From Chloroflexota bacterium (GTDB taxonomy: Bacteria; Chloroflexota; Anaerolineae; UBA4142), in NCBI GenBank assembly GCA_016219275.1, contig JACRBM010000040.1, positions 186,001 to 250,000 of the forward strand: a stretch of DNA of 64,000 nt. The letters are read 5' to 3'. A program made the position numbers and the translations under genes. Every line of letters starts with the position of its first letter. The stretch's first letter is position 1. Below are positions 8,362 to 15,961 of the stretch, one piece after another. Below the pieces are notes generated by a model. That model did not search any database and was not told the DNA's origin. It saw nothing but the letters and a program-made list of their open reading frames with translations.

Positions 8362-8673
8362 TTATCCGCCACGTACCGTATTGTACTTGTGCGGTCGTTC
8401 CCAGTTTTTCTTCATCTTGTCCACGAACAATTGCTCGGCGTCGAGATTGAGCGCGGACATCAAATGCAATATGCGAATGATCGCGTCGGTCAACTCTTCG
8501 CCGATATGTTCGAGCGGCTCGCCTTTCTTGTACGCGTCCGTCGCTTCCGACACTTCGGTGTGAATCAGCGCGAGCATTTCCCAGATGCGCGCCGGGTCAG
8601 ACGAGAATCCTTTTCCATCCGCGAGCGCGCGAACCTCTTGCATTTTTTGATTCAACCCGATAGTGTCACTCAT
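8362..8673 (-). CDS. MazG-like nucleotide pyrophosphohydrolase
   Basis: 103 residues, all helical, with LIHTEVSEATDAY and EELTDAIIRILHLM supplying the paired ExxE and ExxD acidic metal sites of the all-alpha NTP pyrophosphatase family. Such enzymes hydrolyse non-canonical or excess NTPs to NMP and PPi in the cytoplasm. It is a single-domain form, much shorter than E. coli MazG. Start chosen at ATG 8673. Confidence 0.82.
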   Translation of the reverse strand: MSDTIGLNQKMQEVRALADGKGFSSDPARIWEMLALIHTEVSEATDAYKKGEPLEHIGEELTDAIIRILHLMSALNLDAEQLFVDKMKKNWERPHKYNTVRGG

Positions 8674-8727
8674 GACTCCCCCTCAAGCCGTGCCATTATA
8701 CCACAACGTTTCCCAGAGAAAAATATG

Positions 8728-9609
8728 TCAGACCTGAGCCGCACGCAACTGGTTGTACAACGCCTCGACTTCTGCGCGCGTCCGATTGAACGGTCCTTCG
8801 GCTTCGAGTTTCAAACTCGTCACCGCCGCCGCCCACACGACCGCGTCTTCCGGCGGCGCAGTCAGTCTTCGTGACACGTACGCCGATGTGCACGTATCAC
8901 CGCGACCGCTGCGCCCGCGCAATTCGCGCGGCACGAGCGGCGCTTCGGCAATCGCGCCATCGTGATACACGAGCACACCGCCGCCGTGTGTGAGCAAAAC
9001 TTCGCGCGGACCGAACTCGGCGAGTTTGCGCGCGGCAACGCGACGATCTTTTTCACCCGTGATGAGTTCGGCTTCGACCGCGTCCGTTTTGAGAATCGAA
9101 ACGTAGCGCAGAACGTCCGCCTTGTCGCGCCAATCGTCCGCGACCAACTTGCCCTCACGCGCGATACGGAGGAAACCCTGCACGTCGAGTACGACGAGCG
9201 CGCCTTTTGCGGCAATCGCCGCGACGACCTCGGTCGGTACTTCGCCGCGCACCGATGCGCCAATCGCGAACGCGCGCGCGCGCACCCTCGCGATTTCATC
9301 CGTCGTGAACGCGCCCGCCGAACTCGTGATCTCGATAATGCGCTCGTCGAGATTCGCAGTTCGATAGATCAGACGCAAGCACGTCGACGCGGGCGTCTCA
9401 CGCGCAAATGCGGTGACACCCAGTTTTTCCAGACTCTCGACGACGCGCCAGTCCTCGCGCGCCAGCCGCGTAACGACCGCGACTTGCAAGCCGAGGCGCG
9501 CGGCGACGTTCGCGCCATAATTGAACGCGCCGCCATCCACCACGCGCGTCGCGTTCGTGTACACAATCGTGTCTTTGGTATAGTGTCCGATGTACGCAAT
9601 GTCAAACAT
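8728..9609 (-). CDS. PfkB-family carbohydrate/nucleoside kinase
   Basis: About 293 residues. The N-terminus FDIAYIGHYTKDTIV and the motif DGGAFNYGANVAARLGL match the ribokinase/PfkB substrate lid. The C-terminal signature GRSGRGDTCTSAYVSRRL has the anion-hole and catalytic Asp (G-x-G-D). LLTHGGGVLVYHDG is the usual strand before it. The ATG at 9609 (MFDIAYIG) fits the family start better than an upstream ATG inside the adjacent hairpin repeat. The sugar or nucleoside substrate is not evident. Confidence 0.85.
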   Translation of the reverse strand: MFDIAYIGHYTKDTIVYTNATRVVDGGAFNYGANVAARLGLQVAVVTRLAREDWRVVESLEKLGVTAFARETPASTCLRLIYRTANLDERIIEITSSAGAFTTDEIARVRARAFAIGASVRGEVPTEVVAAIAAKGALVVLDVQGFLRIAREGKLVADDWRDKADVLRYVSILKTDAVEAELITGEKDRRVAARKLAEFGPREVLLTHGGGVLVYHDGAIAEAPLVPRELRGRSGRGDTCTSAYVSRRLTAPPEDAVVWAAAVTSLKLEAEGPFNRTRAEVEALYNQLRAAQV

Positions 9610-9621
9610 TTCTGCTCTCTT

Positions 9622-9689
9622 TTTCCACCAAGCGCACAAAGGTCACGAAGGAAAAAAATCTTCGTGCTCCTTCGTGCCCTTCGTGGAAA
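9622..9689. repeat. Inverted repeat with CACGAAGG words
   Basis: TTTCCACCAAG at the left and CTTCGTGGAAA at the right bracket several AAGGTCACGAAGG/CCTTCGTG words. It lies between the Thr/Pro-linker lipoprotein gene and the PfkB kinase gene and leaves only a few bases of other spacer. Confidence 0.75.
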
Positions 9690-9693
9690 GGTT

Positions 9694-10731
9694 TTATTTG
9701 CCGCGCCACCAATCTTTGCGCGAGCGTGGGTCGAAGAACGCGCCGTCGCGAATCACAAAGCGCACTTCGTTCGTGCGTGCTTTGCCAAACGCTTGTCCTT
9801 CGCGCAATGCCGGCATCTCGCCGCGTCCCGCGTCATTCGCCTGGCGATACAACGCGATGAGATTCGTGTCCACCGCGATGTTTTCGACGTAGAGTGCGTA
9901 CCCGCCCTCGGCATTGTCCTCGCGCGTGTACTTGAGCATCACGCGTTCCGCATCGGCATAGAGCACGAACACTTCGTACCCTTCGCCAATGTTGTAACCA
10001 GACGCGGGCACGCGCAGCCATTCACCGGCTTCAGCGGCGACGCTCGCCATCGTCGCTTCAGGTTCCATAATCAACGCGCCGCGACAATTGCACTCTTTGT
10101 TCCAATCGTACACCTGAAACAACGTGGTGATCACCGGCGCGCGATTGTTCGCGAACATCGTCGCGAGTTGCGGTGCGGAAACATCGGCGGGTCCTTCGAT
10201 GTCCACAAGTTTCAACGCGCCGGTCGTCGGCGCATAACCGCGCACGCTTAAATTGAAATCAGGATGCGCTGCGGCGGGGCGATTGATCGGCGATGAAAGC
10301 ACGCGCAAGAGGTTGTACGTTTCACCCAGGTTCACCGTCGGCAATGGTGTTGGCGCGACAGTCGCGTTCGTTGCCGGCTTGAGCGCGGCGACGGGCGTCC
10401 GCGTCGGCGCGGGTGTCGCGGTTGGCAGTGGCGTGCGCGTGCGCGTCGCCGTCGCCGTCGCGGTGCGTGTCGCGGTGGCAGTGGGCGTGCGCGTCGGCGT
10501 CGGCGTTTCGGTCGGCACCGCAATCGCGATTTTGGTTGGTAACGGCGCGGCGTCTACCGGGTCATCCTCGATTGGCGTGGGGCGAGACGCGCAGCCCGCG
10601 CTAGAAATAACAATGCCGCTCACCACGCACAACAACAGCATCCACGCGGTCGAGCGGCGACACAACACACCTAGCACGAAACTCAACTCACTCTTTTTGG
10701 CGCGCTTCGAGCAAGACAACTTGGGTCTCAT
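9694..10731 (-). CDS. Lipoprotein with Thr/Pro-rich linker, function unknown
   Basis: 345 residues as drawn. A hydrophobic segment (WMLLLCVVSGIVISSAGC) ends in a lipobox with Cys47, so the protein is probably exported and lipidated. Residues 52-115 are a low-complexity Thr/Pro/Ala linker (repeats of PTPTRTPTATAT), followed by a globular domain of about 230 residues with a CNCRG motif. The drawn start overlaps the upstream MBL gene by 44 bases; the ATG at 10641, just before the hydrophobic segment, is a realistic alternative. I do not recognise the C-terminal domain. Confidence 0.7.
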   Translation of the reverse strand: MRPKLSCSKRAKKSELSFVLGVLCRRSTAWMLLLCVVSGIVISSAGCASRPTPIEDDPVDAAPLPTKIAIAVPTETPTPTRTPTATATRTATATATRTRTPLPTATPAPTRTPVAALKPATNATVAPTPLPTVNLGETYNLLRVLSSPINRPAAAHPDFNLSVRGYAPTTGALKLVDIEGPADVSAPQLATMFANNRAPVITTLFQVYDWNKECNCRGALIMEPEATMASVAAEAGEWLRVPASGYNIGEGYEVFVLYADAERVMLKYTREDNAEGGYALYVENIAVDTNLIALYRQANDAGRGEMPALREGQAFGKARTNEVRFVIRDGAFFDPRSRKDWWRGK

Positions 10732-11332
10732 GCGGCAGCGAATCCTTGGTCACTTTGAAACTAGGCGTCGCATCGGTCGCCTTGATGCCCATCTCTTTGA
10801 AAAACTTGGCGACGGGATCGAGTTTAAAGTTCAAGTCGGGATGGTAAAAGTGCATGGGGATGACCACTTGCGGCTCCAGTTGCCCGACAATTTCCGCGGC
10901 ATCGCTCGCGTTGATCGTCGAGACGCCGCCGACCGGAATGAGCAACACGTTGACGTTGCCCAGCGCTTCGGTTTGCGCTTGCACTGGTACGTGACCCAGG
11001 TCGCCGAGATGACAGATCGTCAAACCGTCCATATCGAATACGTAAACCGTGTTCGCGCCGCGATCCTTGCCGTTCTTTTTATCGTGCGCGGTGCGAATGC
11101 CGCTTACGAAAACATTCTTGATTTCGTACTCGCCTGGTCCGGATATGATCTTGGGTTCGCCCTTGACGCCTTGCGCGTACGCGTGTCCCGGATGATCGTG
11201 GCTGATCGTGACGATATCGCCGCGCGGGCGCGCGAAACTCAAGCCGATCTCTTTCGAGTACGGGTCGGTGATCACGACGCCATCGCGTCCGCGCAGACGA
11301 AAACACGCGTGTCCAAACCAATCAATTTCCAT
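10688..11332 (-). CDS. MBL-fold metal-dependent hydrolase (UlaG/YtnP-like)
   Basis: 214 residues. MEIDWFGHACFRLRG is the classic first strand of the UlaG-like branch, and TISHDHPGHAYA carries the metal-binding histidines in a variant of HxHxDH. Later metal ligands fit HLGDLGH and IPMHFYH. The substrate cannot be inferred; members of this branch act on lactones or phosphodiesters. It shares an operon with the downstream lipoprotein gene, which overlaps its end. Confidence 0.85.
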   Translation of the reverse strand: MEIDWFGHACFRLRGRDGVVITDPYSKEIGLSFARPRGDIVTISHDHPGHAYAQGVKGEPKIISGPGEYEIKNVFVSGIRTAHDKKNGKDRGANTVYVFDMDGLTICHLGDLGHVPVQAQTEALGNVNVLLIPVGGVSTINASDAAEIVGQLEPQVVIPMHFYHPDLNFKLDPVAKFFKEMGIKATDATPSFKVTKDSLPHETQVVLLEARQKE

Positions 11333-11392
11333 TATTTTTTCTCCAATGCGAGATGCGCGTGGATTATAGTCGAATCCCCCATGAAACGCAAA

Positions 11393-11420
11393 AGAGGCAT
11401 AGCCCTTCGGCTCTGCCTCT
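11393..11420 (-). terminator. Rho-independent terminator
   Basis: Read on the minus strand: AGAGGCAGAGCC, loop GAAG, GGCTATGCCTCT, then TTTTG. It ends the winged-helix gene at 11445-11852; the next gene on that strand starts 60 bases further. Confidence 0.85.
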
Positions 11421-11444
11421 GGTTTTCGGGATGCGCTTGGTGAA

Positions 11445-11852
11445 CTAGGGAACGCTGCGGCGCGCGAGTCGCGTTACAGTACGCCGGGTCTCCGACAAAC
11501 GCGTCAACTCGTACAGCGTATCGTGTTCATTTTCGCGCGCGCGCAGAATACCCAGATACACTAAATCGTTCAACTCTTTTTCGATAACGCTCGTCCGCCG
11601 ACCGATGCGGTGCGCGATGGAAAAGGCATTCTCACGCGCCGCTGGATTGCGCCCAAAGAAAACGAGCAAATCCCATTTGGCAAGATTGGTGGCATAGCGT
11701 TCGACAAAGGTCAGCAACTCGATGTCAACTTCGTGGGTACGCATTTCAAGTGTCTGGACGGGACGTTGTGCTATTTGTGGAATTGTCATCTTCCATCGCC
11801 GTTCTAATGGTCTGGATAATTCCATAGTAACATCGCGTCGCGACAGCGTCAA
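11445..11852 (-). CDS. Small winged-helix transcription regulator-like protein
   Basis: 135 residues as drawn. The core, KWDLLVFFGRNPAARENAFSIAHRIGRRTSVIEKELNDLVYLGIL, has the spacing of a winged-helix DNA-binding domain: two helices, a recognition helix ending DLVYLGIL, and a wing ending in LYELTR. Upstream ATGs at 11825 and 11789 are equally possible starts since no clear ribosome site favours one. The target is unknown. It is monocistronic, with a terminator 24 bases after the stop. Confidence 0.6.
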   Translation of the reverse strand: MTLSRRDVTMELSRPLERRWKMTIPQIAQRPVQTLEMRTHEVDIELLTFVERYATNLAKWDLLVFFGRNPAARENAFSIAHRIGRRTSVIEKELNDLVYLGILRARENEHDTLYELTRLSETRRTVTRLARRSVP

Positions 11853-11890
11853 TAGTACCTTGTGGATTAATTTGTGATTTATCGAGTGCT

Positions 11891-11931
11891 CAACCTTGCG
11901 AAGGTTTCGCCCAAGCGTCTTCGCAAGGTTG
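11891..11931. repeat. CAACCTTGCGAAG inverted repeat
   Basis: A perfect 13-base inverted repeat CAACCTTGCGAAG / CTTCGCAAGGTTG around a 15-base loop. Related copies of the CCTTGCGAAGGTT word occur at 15902, 46793, 52606 and 63964. Placed just after the stop of the first Thr/Pro-linker protein, it could also act as a transcription end. Confidence 0.8.
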
Positions 11932-11936
11932 ATTCT

Positions 11937-12638
11937 CTATCGCGCGGCAACGAAATCGACCACCGCAAACCAACAGGACTGGGAATTTTCAGACGGATAG
12001 TTATTCGTCTGGATGCGAAAGTTGGGATCGGAGGTGGGACTGCCGTTGCTATCTGCTGTCCACACATGCCAATAGGAGGGTTGTGCGAACGCGCCCAGAG
12101 AGCGCAGAACGAACGTGTAGTTGACTGCGCCATCCGGTTGTTGGCGCGTCGCTTGCTCATCCACGACTGTTGCGACGTCCGCGCTAGTCGAGACGCGAAT
12201 CCGCACGCCACTTTGGGGCGAACCACTATTCCATACCGTCCCTTTGATGTACGTGCCACCCGAATGCGTGCAACTTACCAGGTTCGCGCGATAAATGAAA
12301 CTCATCGGCGTTGACGTAGCCGGACGCGCGGTCGGACGACGCGTCGCGGTGGAGGTGGGTACGATTGGCGCGGGCGTGTCCGTTGGGGTTGGCGTATGTG
12401 TAGGCGTGAGCGTGGGTGTGCCGGTCGCGGTCGGCGTTAATGTGATCGTCGGCGTATTCGTCGGCGTGGGTGTCCAGGTCGGCGGCAACGCCGCAATCGC
12501 GGTCGGCGTGGGCAAGGGCGGTTTGAACGGATTGATCGCGACACGCGGATTGATGTAGATCAAAAAGAATGCCGCGACTGCGAGCACGATCAACACGACG
12601 ACGACCAGCGTCGCGATTTGAAAGTTGTCGTCGTTCAT
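11937..12638 (-). CDS. Single-pass membrane protein with Thr/Pro linker and C-terminal beta domain (paralogue B)
   Basis: 233 residues from the ATG at 12638, which overlaps the upstream stop as [33 protein letters not shown] is an N-terminal transmembrane anchor. A Thr/Pro linker ([10 protein letters not shown] and similar) spans roughly residues 55-110. The outer domain begins [17 protein letters not shown] and ends [11 protein letters not shown], suggesting an Ig-like beta fold with a disulfide between its first and last cysteines. It is clearly a duplicate of the gene just upstream. Function unknown; likely surface exposed. Confidence 0.7.
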   Translation of the reverse strand: MNDDNFQIATLVVVVLIVLAVAAFFLIYINPRVAINPFKPPLPTPTAIAALPPTWTPTPTNTPTITLTPTATGTPTLTPTHTPTPTDTPAPIVPTSTATRRPTARPATSTPMSFIYRANLVSCTHSGGTYIKGTVWNSGSPQSGVRIRVSTSADVATVVDEQATRQQPDGAVNYTFVLRSLGAFAQPSYWHVWTADSNGSPTSDPNFRIQTNNYPSENSQSCWFAVVDFVAAR

Positions 12639-13339
12639 CGCCGACCAAAACTGACGACTGCGCGCCAACACGCGCTAGGATCGTCCGAGTTGCGAATGTC
12701 GTTCGTCGTCACGCGTCCCACGCTGGGATTTGAAATCGCGCGACCATTGCCGTCTACGACCCACACATAGTAGGTGCCTGGGCGCGATCCGCGATCATTC
12801 AACACGAACACATAATAACCCGGACTGCGATTCGAGCCGGTGGTCACCGTTTGGATTTCGTCACCGCCGGCGGTACTGCCCAAGCGTACACGCACACCGG
12901 ATTCTTCGCCTTGCGCATTGGTCGCGTACCCTTCGATGTACGTGCCGCCCGCGTGCTTACACTCGATGATAAACGTCGTGTAGATGTACGGCGACGCGGT
13001 TGGCGCGGGCGGACGCGTGGGGCGTGGCGTCGGTCGTCGCGTGGGTGTGGACGTCGGTAGAATCGGCGTTGCACTTGGAATCGGCGTTTCGGTCGGTGTC
13101 ACCGTCGGCGTGCCCGTGGCGGTGGGCGTTCGCGTACCCGTCGGCGTATTCGTCGGCGTCGGCGTCCAGGTTGGCGGCAGCGCGGCAATCGCGGTCGGCG
13201 TGGGTAGCGGCGGCTTGAACGGATTCAGTGCCACTTGCGGATTGACAAAAATCAAACCGAGCGCCATGCACACCAAGACGATAATGACGATCACAACCAA
13301 CGTAGCGATTTGAAAATTCTCTTGGAGAAAATCGTCCAT
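12635..13339 (-). CDS. Single-pass membrane protein with Thr/Pro linker and C-terminal beta domain (paralogue A)
   Basis: 234 residues with the same layout as its downstream neighbour: anchor [32 protein letters not shown], the shared segment [20 protein letters not shown], a Thr/Pro linker, and an outer domain starting [18 protein letters not shown] and ending [10 protein letters not shown]. The N-terminal third is nearly identical to paralogue B while the outer domain has diverged, which suggests duplication followed by change in the exposed part. Translationally coupled by a 4-base overlap. Function unknown. Confidence 0.7.
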   Translation of the reverse strand: MDDFLQENFQIATLVVIVIIVLVCMALGLIFVNPQVALNPFKPPLPTPTAIAALPPTWTPTPTNTPTGTRTPTATGTPTVTPTETPIPSATPILPTSTPTRRPTPRPTRPPAPTASPYIYTTFIIECKHAGGTYIEGYATNAQGEESGVRVRLGSTAGGDEIQTVTTGSNRSPGYYVFVLNDRGSRPGTYYVWVVDGNGRAISNPSVGRVTTNDIRNSDDPSACWRAVVSFGRR

Positions 13340-13375
13340 CGTTCCATGCTCCTACGCGGAAACTCCGCGCCGCAC

Positions 13376-14755
13376 TTACTTGGGTCGCGCTCTTTCGCCC
13401 TGCCCGACCAGTTCAGCGGGGACGAGCCAATACACCACACGATTGCCACGCGCGAGTGCATCGAGCCGCAACGCGTCATCATTCCGACGTTGATTGTTAT
13501 CAGCGAGCAACACGCGCAAATCTTGTTCTGGCACTGTGGTAAACCAACCCCAGCGCGCCGCATTCAACTCGTGGCGAATCACATCGTCCGTCGCGCGCCC
13601 CACTTCTTTTTGTTGCGCGGCTTGCGCTTCCAAAACCTGGGACAGGTCGGCGAACGCATCGCCCAACGCTTGGGCAATCGCCTTGTGGTCTTTTTCCCAC
13701 GCGGGCATCAACGCAACCCCAAATCCGCCGCGCGCCACGCGCAATTTCAGCGCGAGCCACGCGACCTTGTCACGCAACAACGTCAGGCGCACCGCGTCGT
13801 CTTTCGCCAGCGCGAGTTGCTGATCGTAATAGTCCGCGCGAATCTGGTCTTCATCCGTGAGTGCGTCGCTCAGAGATGTAACCCAATCTTTAGGCACCGC
13901 GCTCATCGTCTTAAACGACGCGTCCAAGATGTCGTCCTGCAACTGTTGCGCGGCAGTCACGCGTCCCTGCCGCACGCGATCAAACTCCGCATCGCGCGGG
14001 AGTGGTACACCGGGAGGGTCGAAGGGATTTTGCACGGCGGTGACAGTGGCTTCGCCGAGCGCTGTCGCGGCTTCGCTCGCTTTGAGACGCGCTTGCGTGG
14101 CGAGCGGCGCCGCGCCCAGCGCGTCATACGCGTCCGCGATTTGCGCGAGGCGGCGCGCGCGCACATCGCGGGGCACCGCCGGACTGGACTGCGCGACGAT
14201 GTACGCCTGGTCGGTGACCCAGCGCGCGGCATCACGCGCGTTCAAATCGCGCAAACCCGCGCTCGCTTGCGCGTACACGTCGAGCCGCGCGACATCGGAC
14301 AAACCCGGTGCGAATGTCGCCAAGTGCGCCGCGATTTGATAACACGCGATCGCTTTACGCGTATCTTTGAGCGCGCTATAGCGCGGCGCGAGTTGCAACA
14401 ACGCGCCCAGGCGCGTCGTAAAACTTAAACGCGTATCGTACGCCACCGCCGCGTACGCGTTCTCCCAGTGTCCGTTATCCAACGCGCGGCTAAGAGTTTC
14501 GGCGGCGTCCACATTCGTCAACGCGAGAAACGCGGTCGCCGGCGCGAGCGCGCGCGCGTCTACCAACTCCATCGGCGCGCTCCACGCAAACGCGTCGGAC
14601 GTGTCGTTCGAACGGAAAAAGAACGCGGTGACAAAAATCACGCCGCTCAAAACAACGAGCAGACAACCGCCGGCAAAAAAGAAAAGCGGCGCGATGCGTG
14701 AACCGCCGCGACGACGCCGCGGCGTTGGACTAAACGGCGGAGGTTGCAGACTCAC
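13376..14755 (-). CDS. Membrane-anchored helical-repeat protein, function unknown
   Basis: 459 residues from a GTG at 14755 that overlaps the PpiC stop (GTGA). A basic Pro/Arg-rich N-terminus is followed by one transmembrane helix (IAPLFFFAGGCLLVVLSGVIFVTAFFF). The rest is Ala-rich and helical, with segments such as KAIACYQIAAHLATFAPG and RRLAQIADAYDALGAAPLATQA that look like TPR-type hairpins. The coupling to the foldase gene suggests a role at the outer face of the membrane. No enzyme motif is seen. Confidence 0.65.
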   Translation of the reverse strand: MSLQPPPFSPTPRRRRGGSRIAPLFFFAGGCLLVVLSGVIFVTAFFFRSNDTSDAFAWSAPMELVDARALAPATAFLALTNVDAAETLSRALDNGHWENAYAAVAYDTRLSFTTRLGALLQLAPRYSALKDTRKAIACYQIAAHLATFAPGLSDVARLDVYAQASAGLRDLNARDAARWVTDQAYIVAQSSPAVPRDVRARRLAQIADAYDALGAAPLATQARLKASEAATALGEATVTAVQNPFDPPGVPLPRDAEFDRVRQGRVTAAQQLQDDILDASFKTMSAVPKDWVTSLSDALTDEDQIRADYYDQQLALAKDDAVRLTLLRDKVAWLALKLRVARGGFGVALMPAWEKDHKAIAQALGDAFADLSQVLEAQAAQQKEVGRATDDVIRHELNAARWGWFTTVPEQDLRVLLADNNQRRNDDALRLDALARGNRVVYWLVPAELVGQGERARPK

Positions 14756-15798
14756 GGCGCGACAAGCCGCTCGATCTTGAGTGTGTCCCGCACGGCTTGC
14801 AGCCACGCGAGGAACGCTTGCTGGCGCGCGCGTTGAAGCACTTCGGGCGGCAGCGCACGCGAGTCTGCTTTCTCTTCGACCTTGATGATGTGAAAACCGA
14901 ACTGAGTTTGCACGACGCTACTCACTTCCCCGGCACGCAGTTGGAACGCGACCGCTTCAAATTGCGGATCCATCACCCCTTTGGGCAGCCAACCCAGGTC
15001 GCCGCCGTTCGCTTTCGTCGCTTCGTCCAAGGATGAGACTTTGGCGATCTCCCCGAAATCCTTGCCCTGGCGAATTTGCTCGCGCAGAGCGGTCGCCTCT
15101 TGCGCGGTCTTGACGAGGATGTGACGCACACGCACCTGCGGCACGTTCGTCGGCAACGCGCCGGTCACGCGTTGCAGCATCGCGTCGCCGAGAATATTGC
15201 CGCGAATCTGCCCGCACAAATCAGCAAGCGTCAGTTGATTCTTGGTGAGGTACTCGTTCAACTTGTCCACCGTGCCGGCATCTTGAATCATTTGCGCGAG
15301 TTGCGCGTTGGCTTGCTCATCGGTCACCTTAATGCCTTCGCGGTTGGCTTGTTGCGCGATCACCACTTCGTCAATCATTTGATCGAGCACTTGTTGCTTC
15401 AAACTTTTGATCGCTTCGATGCCTTGCGCGCTCTTGGGATCGAGTCCCCCGTTTTGCACGAGCGCGACCTGGGCTTGATTCATTTGGCGATTGTAGAGAT
15501 CGAGTGAAATGCCTTGCCCATTCACGCGCGCGGCAAGTTGCGCGTTCGCCGGGAGCGCCGCGGCGGGCGGGCACGTCAACGCGGCTTTGACCGGCGTGGC
15601 AGGCGTCGTCGGCTTGGCGACACTCGTCGGCGCGACCGTCGGCGCGGTTGCCGCAGGTTTCGTCGGATTCGGCGCGCTCGGTTGAGTTGGCACTGCCACC
15701 GCCGTCGGTTCGGGCAACGGGGCGGGCGTCGGCGAAGAACACGCGGCAAGCACGAGCAGCAACATCACGGCGAGCAATCCGGTTAATTGTCTATTCAC
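14752..15798 (-). CDS. PpiC/SurA-type peptidyl-prolyl isomerase lipoprotein
   Basis: 348 residues from a GTG start at 15798 that sits seven bases after AAGGAGG, so the upstream ATG is rejected. The signal sequence ends in the lipobox VLAACSS (Cys20). A Thr/Pro/Ala linker follows, then a SurA-like N-terminal helical region and a parvulin domain near residues 215-315 with VRHILVKTAQEA, GGDLGWLPKG and FGFHIIKVEE. It should help fold exported proteins outside the membrane. It heads the minus-strand run of surface protein genes. Confidence 0.9.
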   Translation of the reverse strand: MNRQLTGLLAVMLLLVLAACSSPTPAPLPEPTAVAVPTQPSAPNPTKPAATAPTVAPTSVAKPTTPATPVKAALTCPPAAALPANAQLAARVNGQGISLDLYNRQMNQAQVALVQNGGLDPKSAQGIEAIKSLKQQVLDQMIDEVVIAQQANREGIKVTDEQANAQLAQMIQDAGTVDKLNEYLTKNQLTLADLCGQIRGNILGDAMLQRVTGALPTNVPQVRVRHILVKTAQEATALREQIRQGKDFGEIAKVSSLDEATKANGGDLGWLPKGVMDPQFEAVAFQLRAGEVSSVVQTQFGFHIIKVEEKADSRALPPEVLQRARQQAFLAWLQAVRDTLKIERLVAP

Positions 15799-15901
15799 TC
15801 GATTCCTCCTTAAGGCGACCGCGCGCAGAGCGCGGCAATCGTGAAGCAATTATACCGAATCGCTAAAGATTTGCAAGACGCACATTGCCTGGGCTTTGTC
15901 A

Positions 15902-15940
15902 TCCAACCTCGCGAAGGTTTTGAACCTTCGCAAGGTTGGA
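15902..15940. repeat. CCAACCTCGCGAAGGTT inverted repeat
   Basis: Two near-complementary arms (TCCAACCTCGCGAAGGTT and AACCTTCGCAAGGTTGGA) separated by three bases, 21 bases before the next ATG. Same word family as the repeat at 11891. It could block or end transcription into the following gene. Confidence 0.75.
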
Positions 15941-15961
15941 AAATGTGCTATACTTGGCGCG

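Noticed and set aside
10413-10604. GTSGV-type and RRRR-type repeats read from both strands of Thr/Pro linkers
   Set aside because: They are shadow translations of the Thr/Pro linker coding sequence of the lipoprotein at 9694; the same holds at 12295-12558 and 12984-13313.
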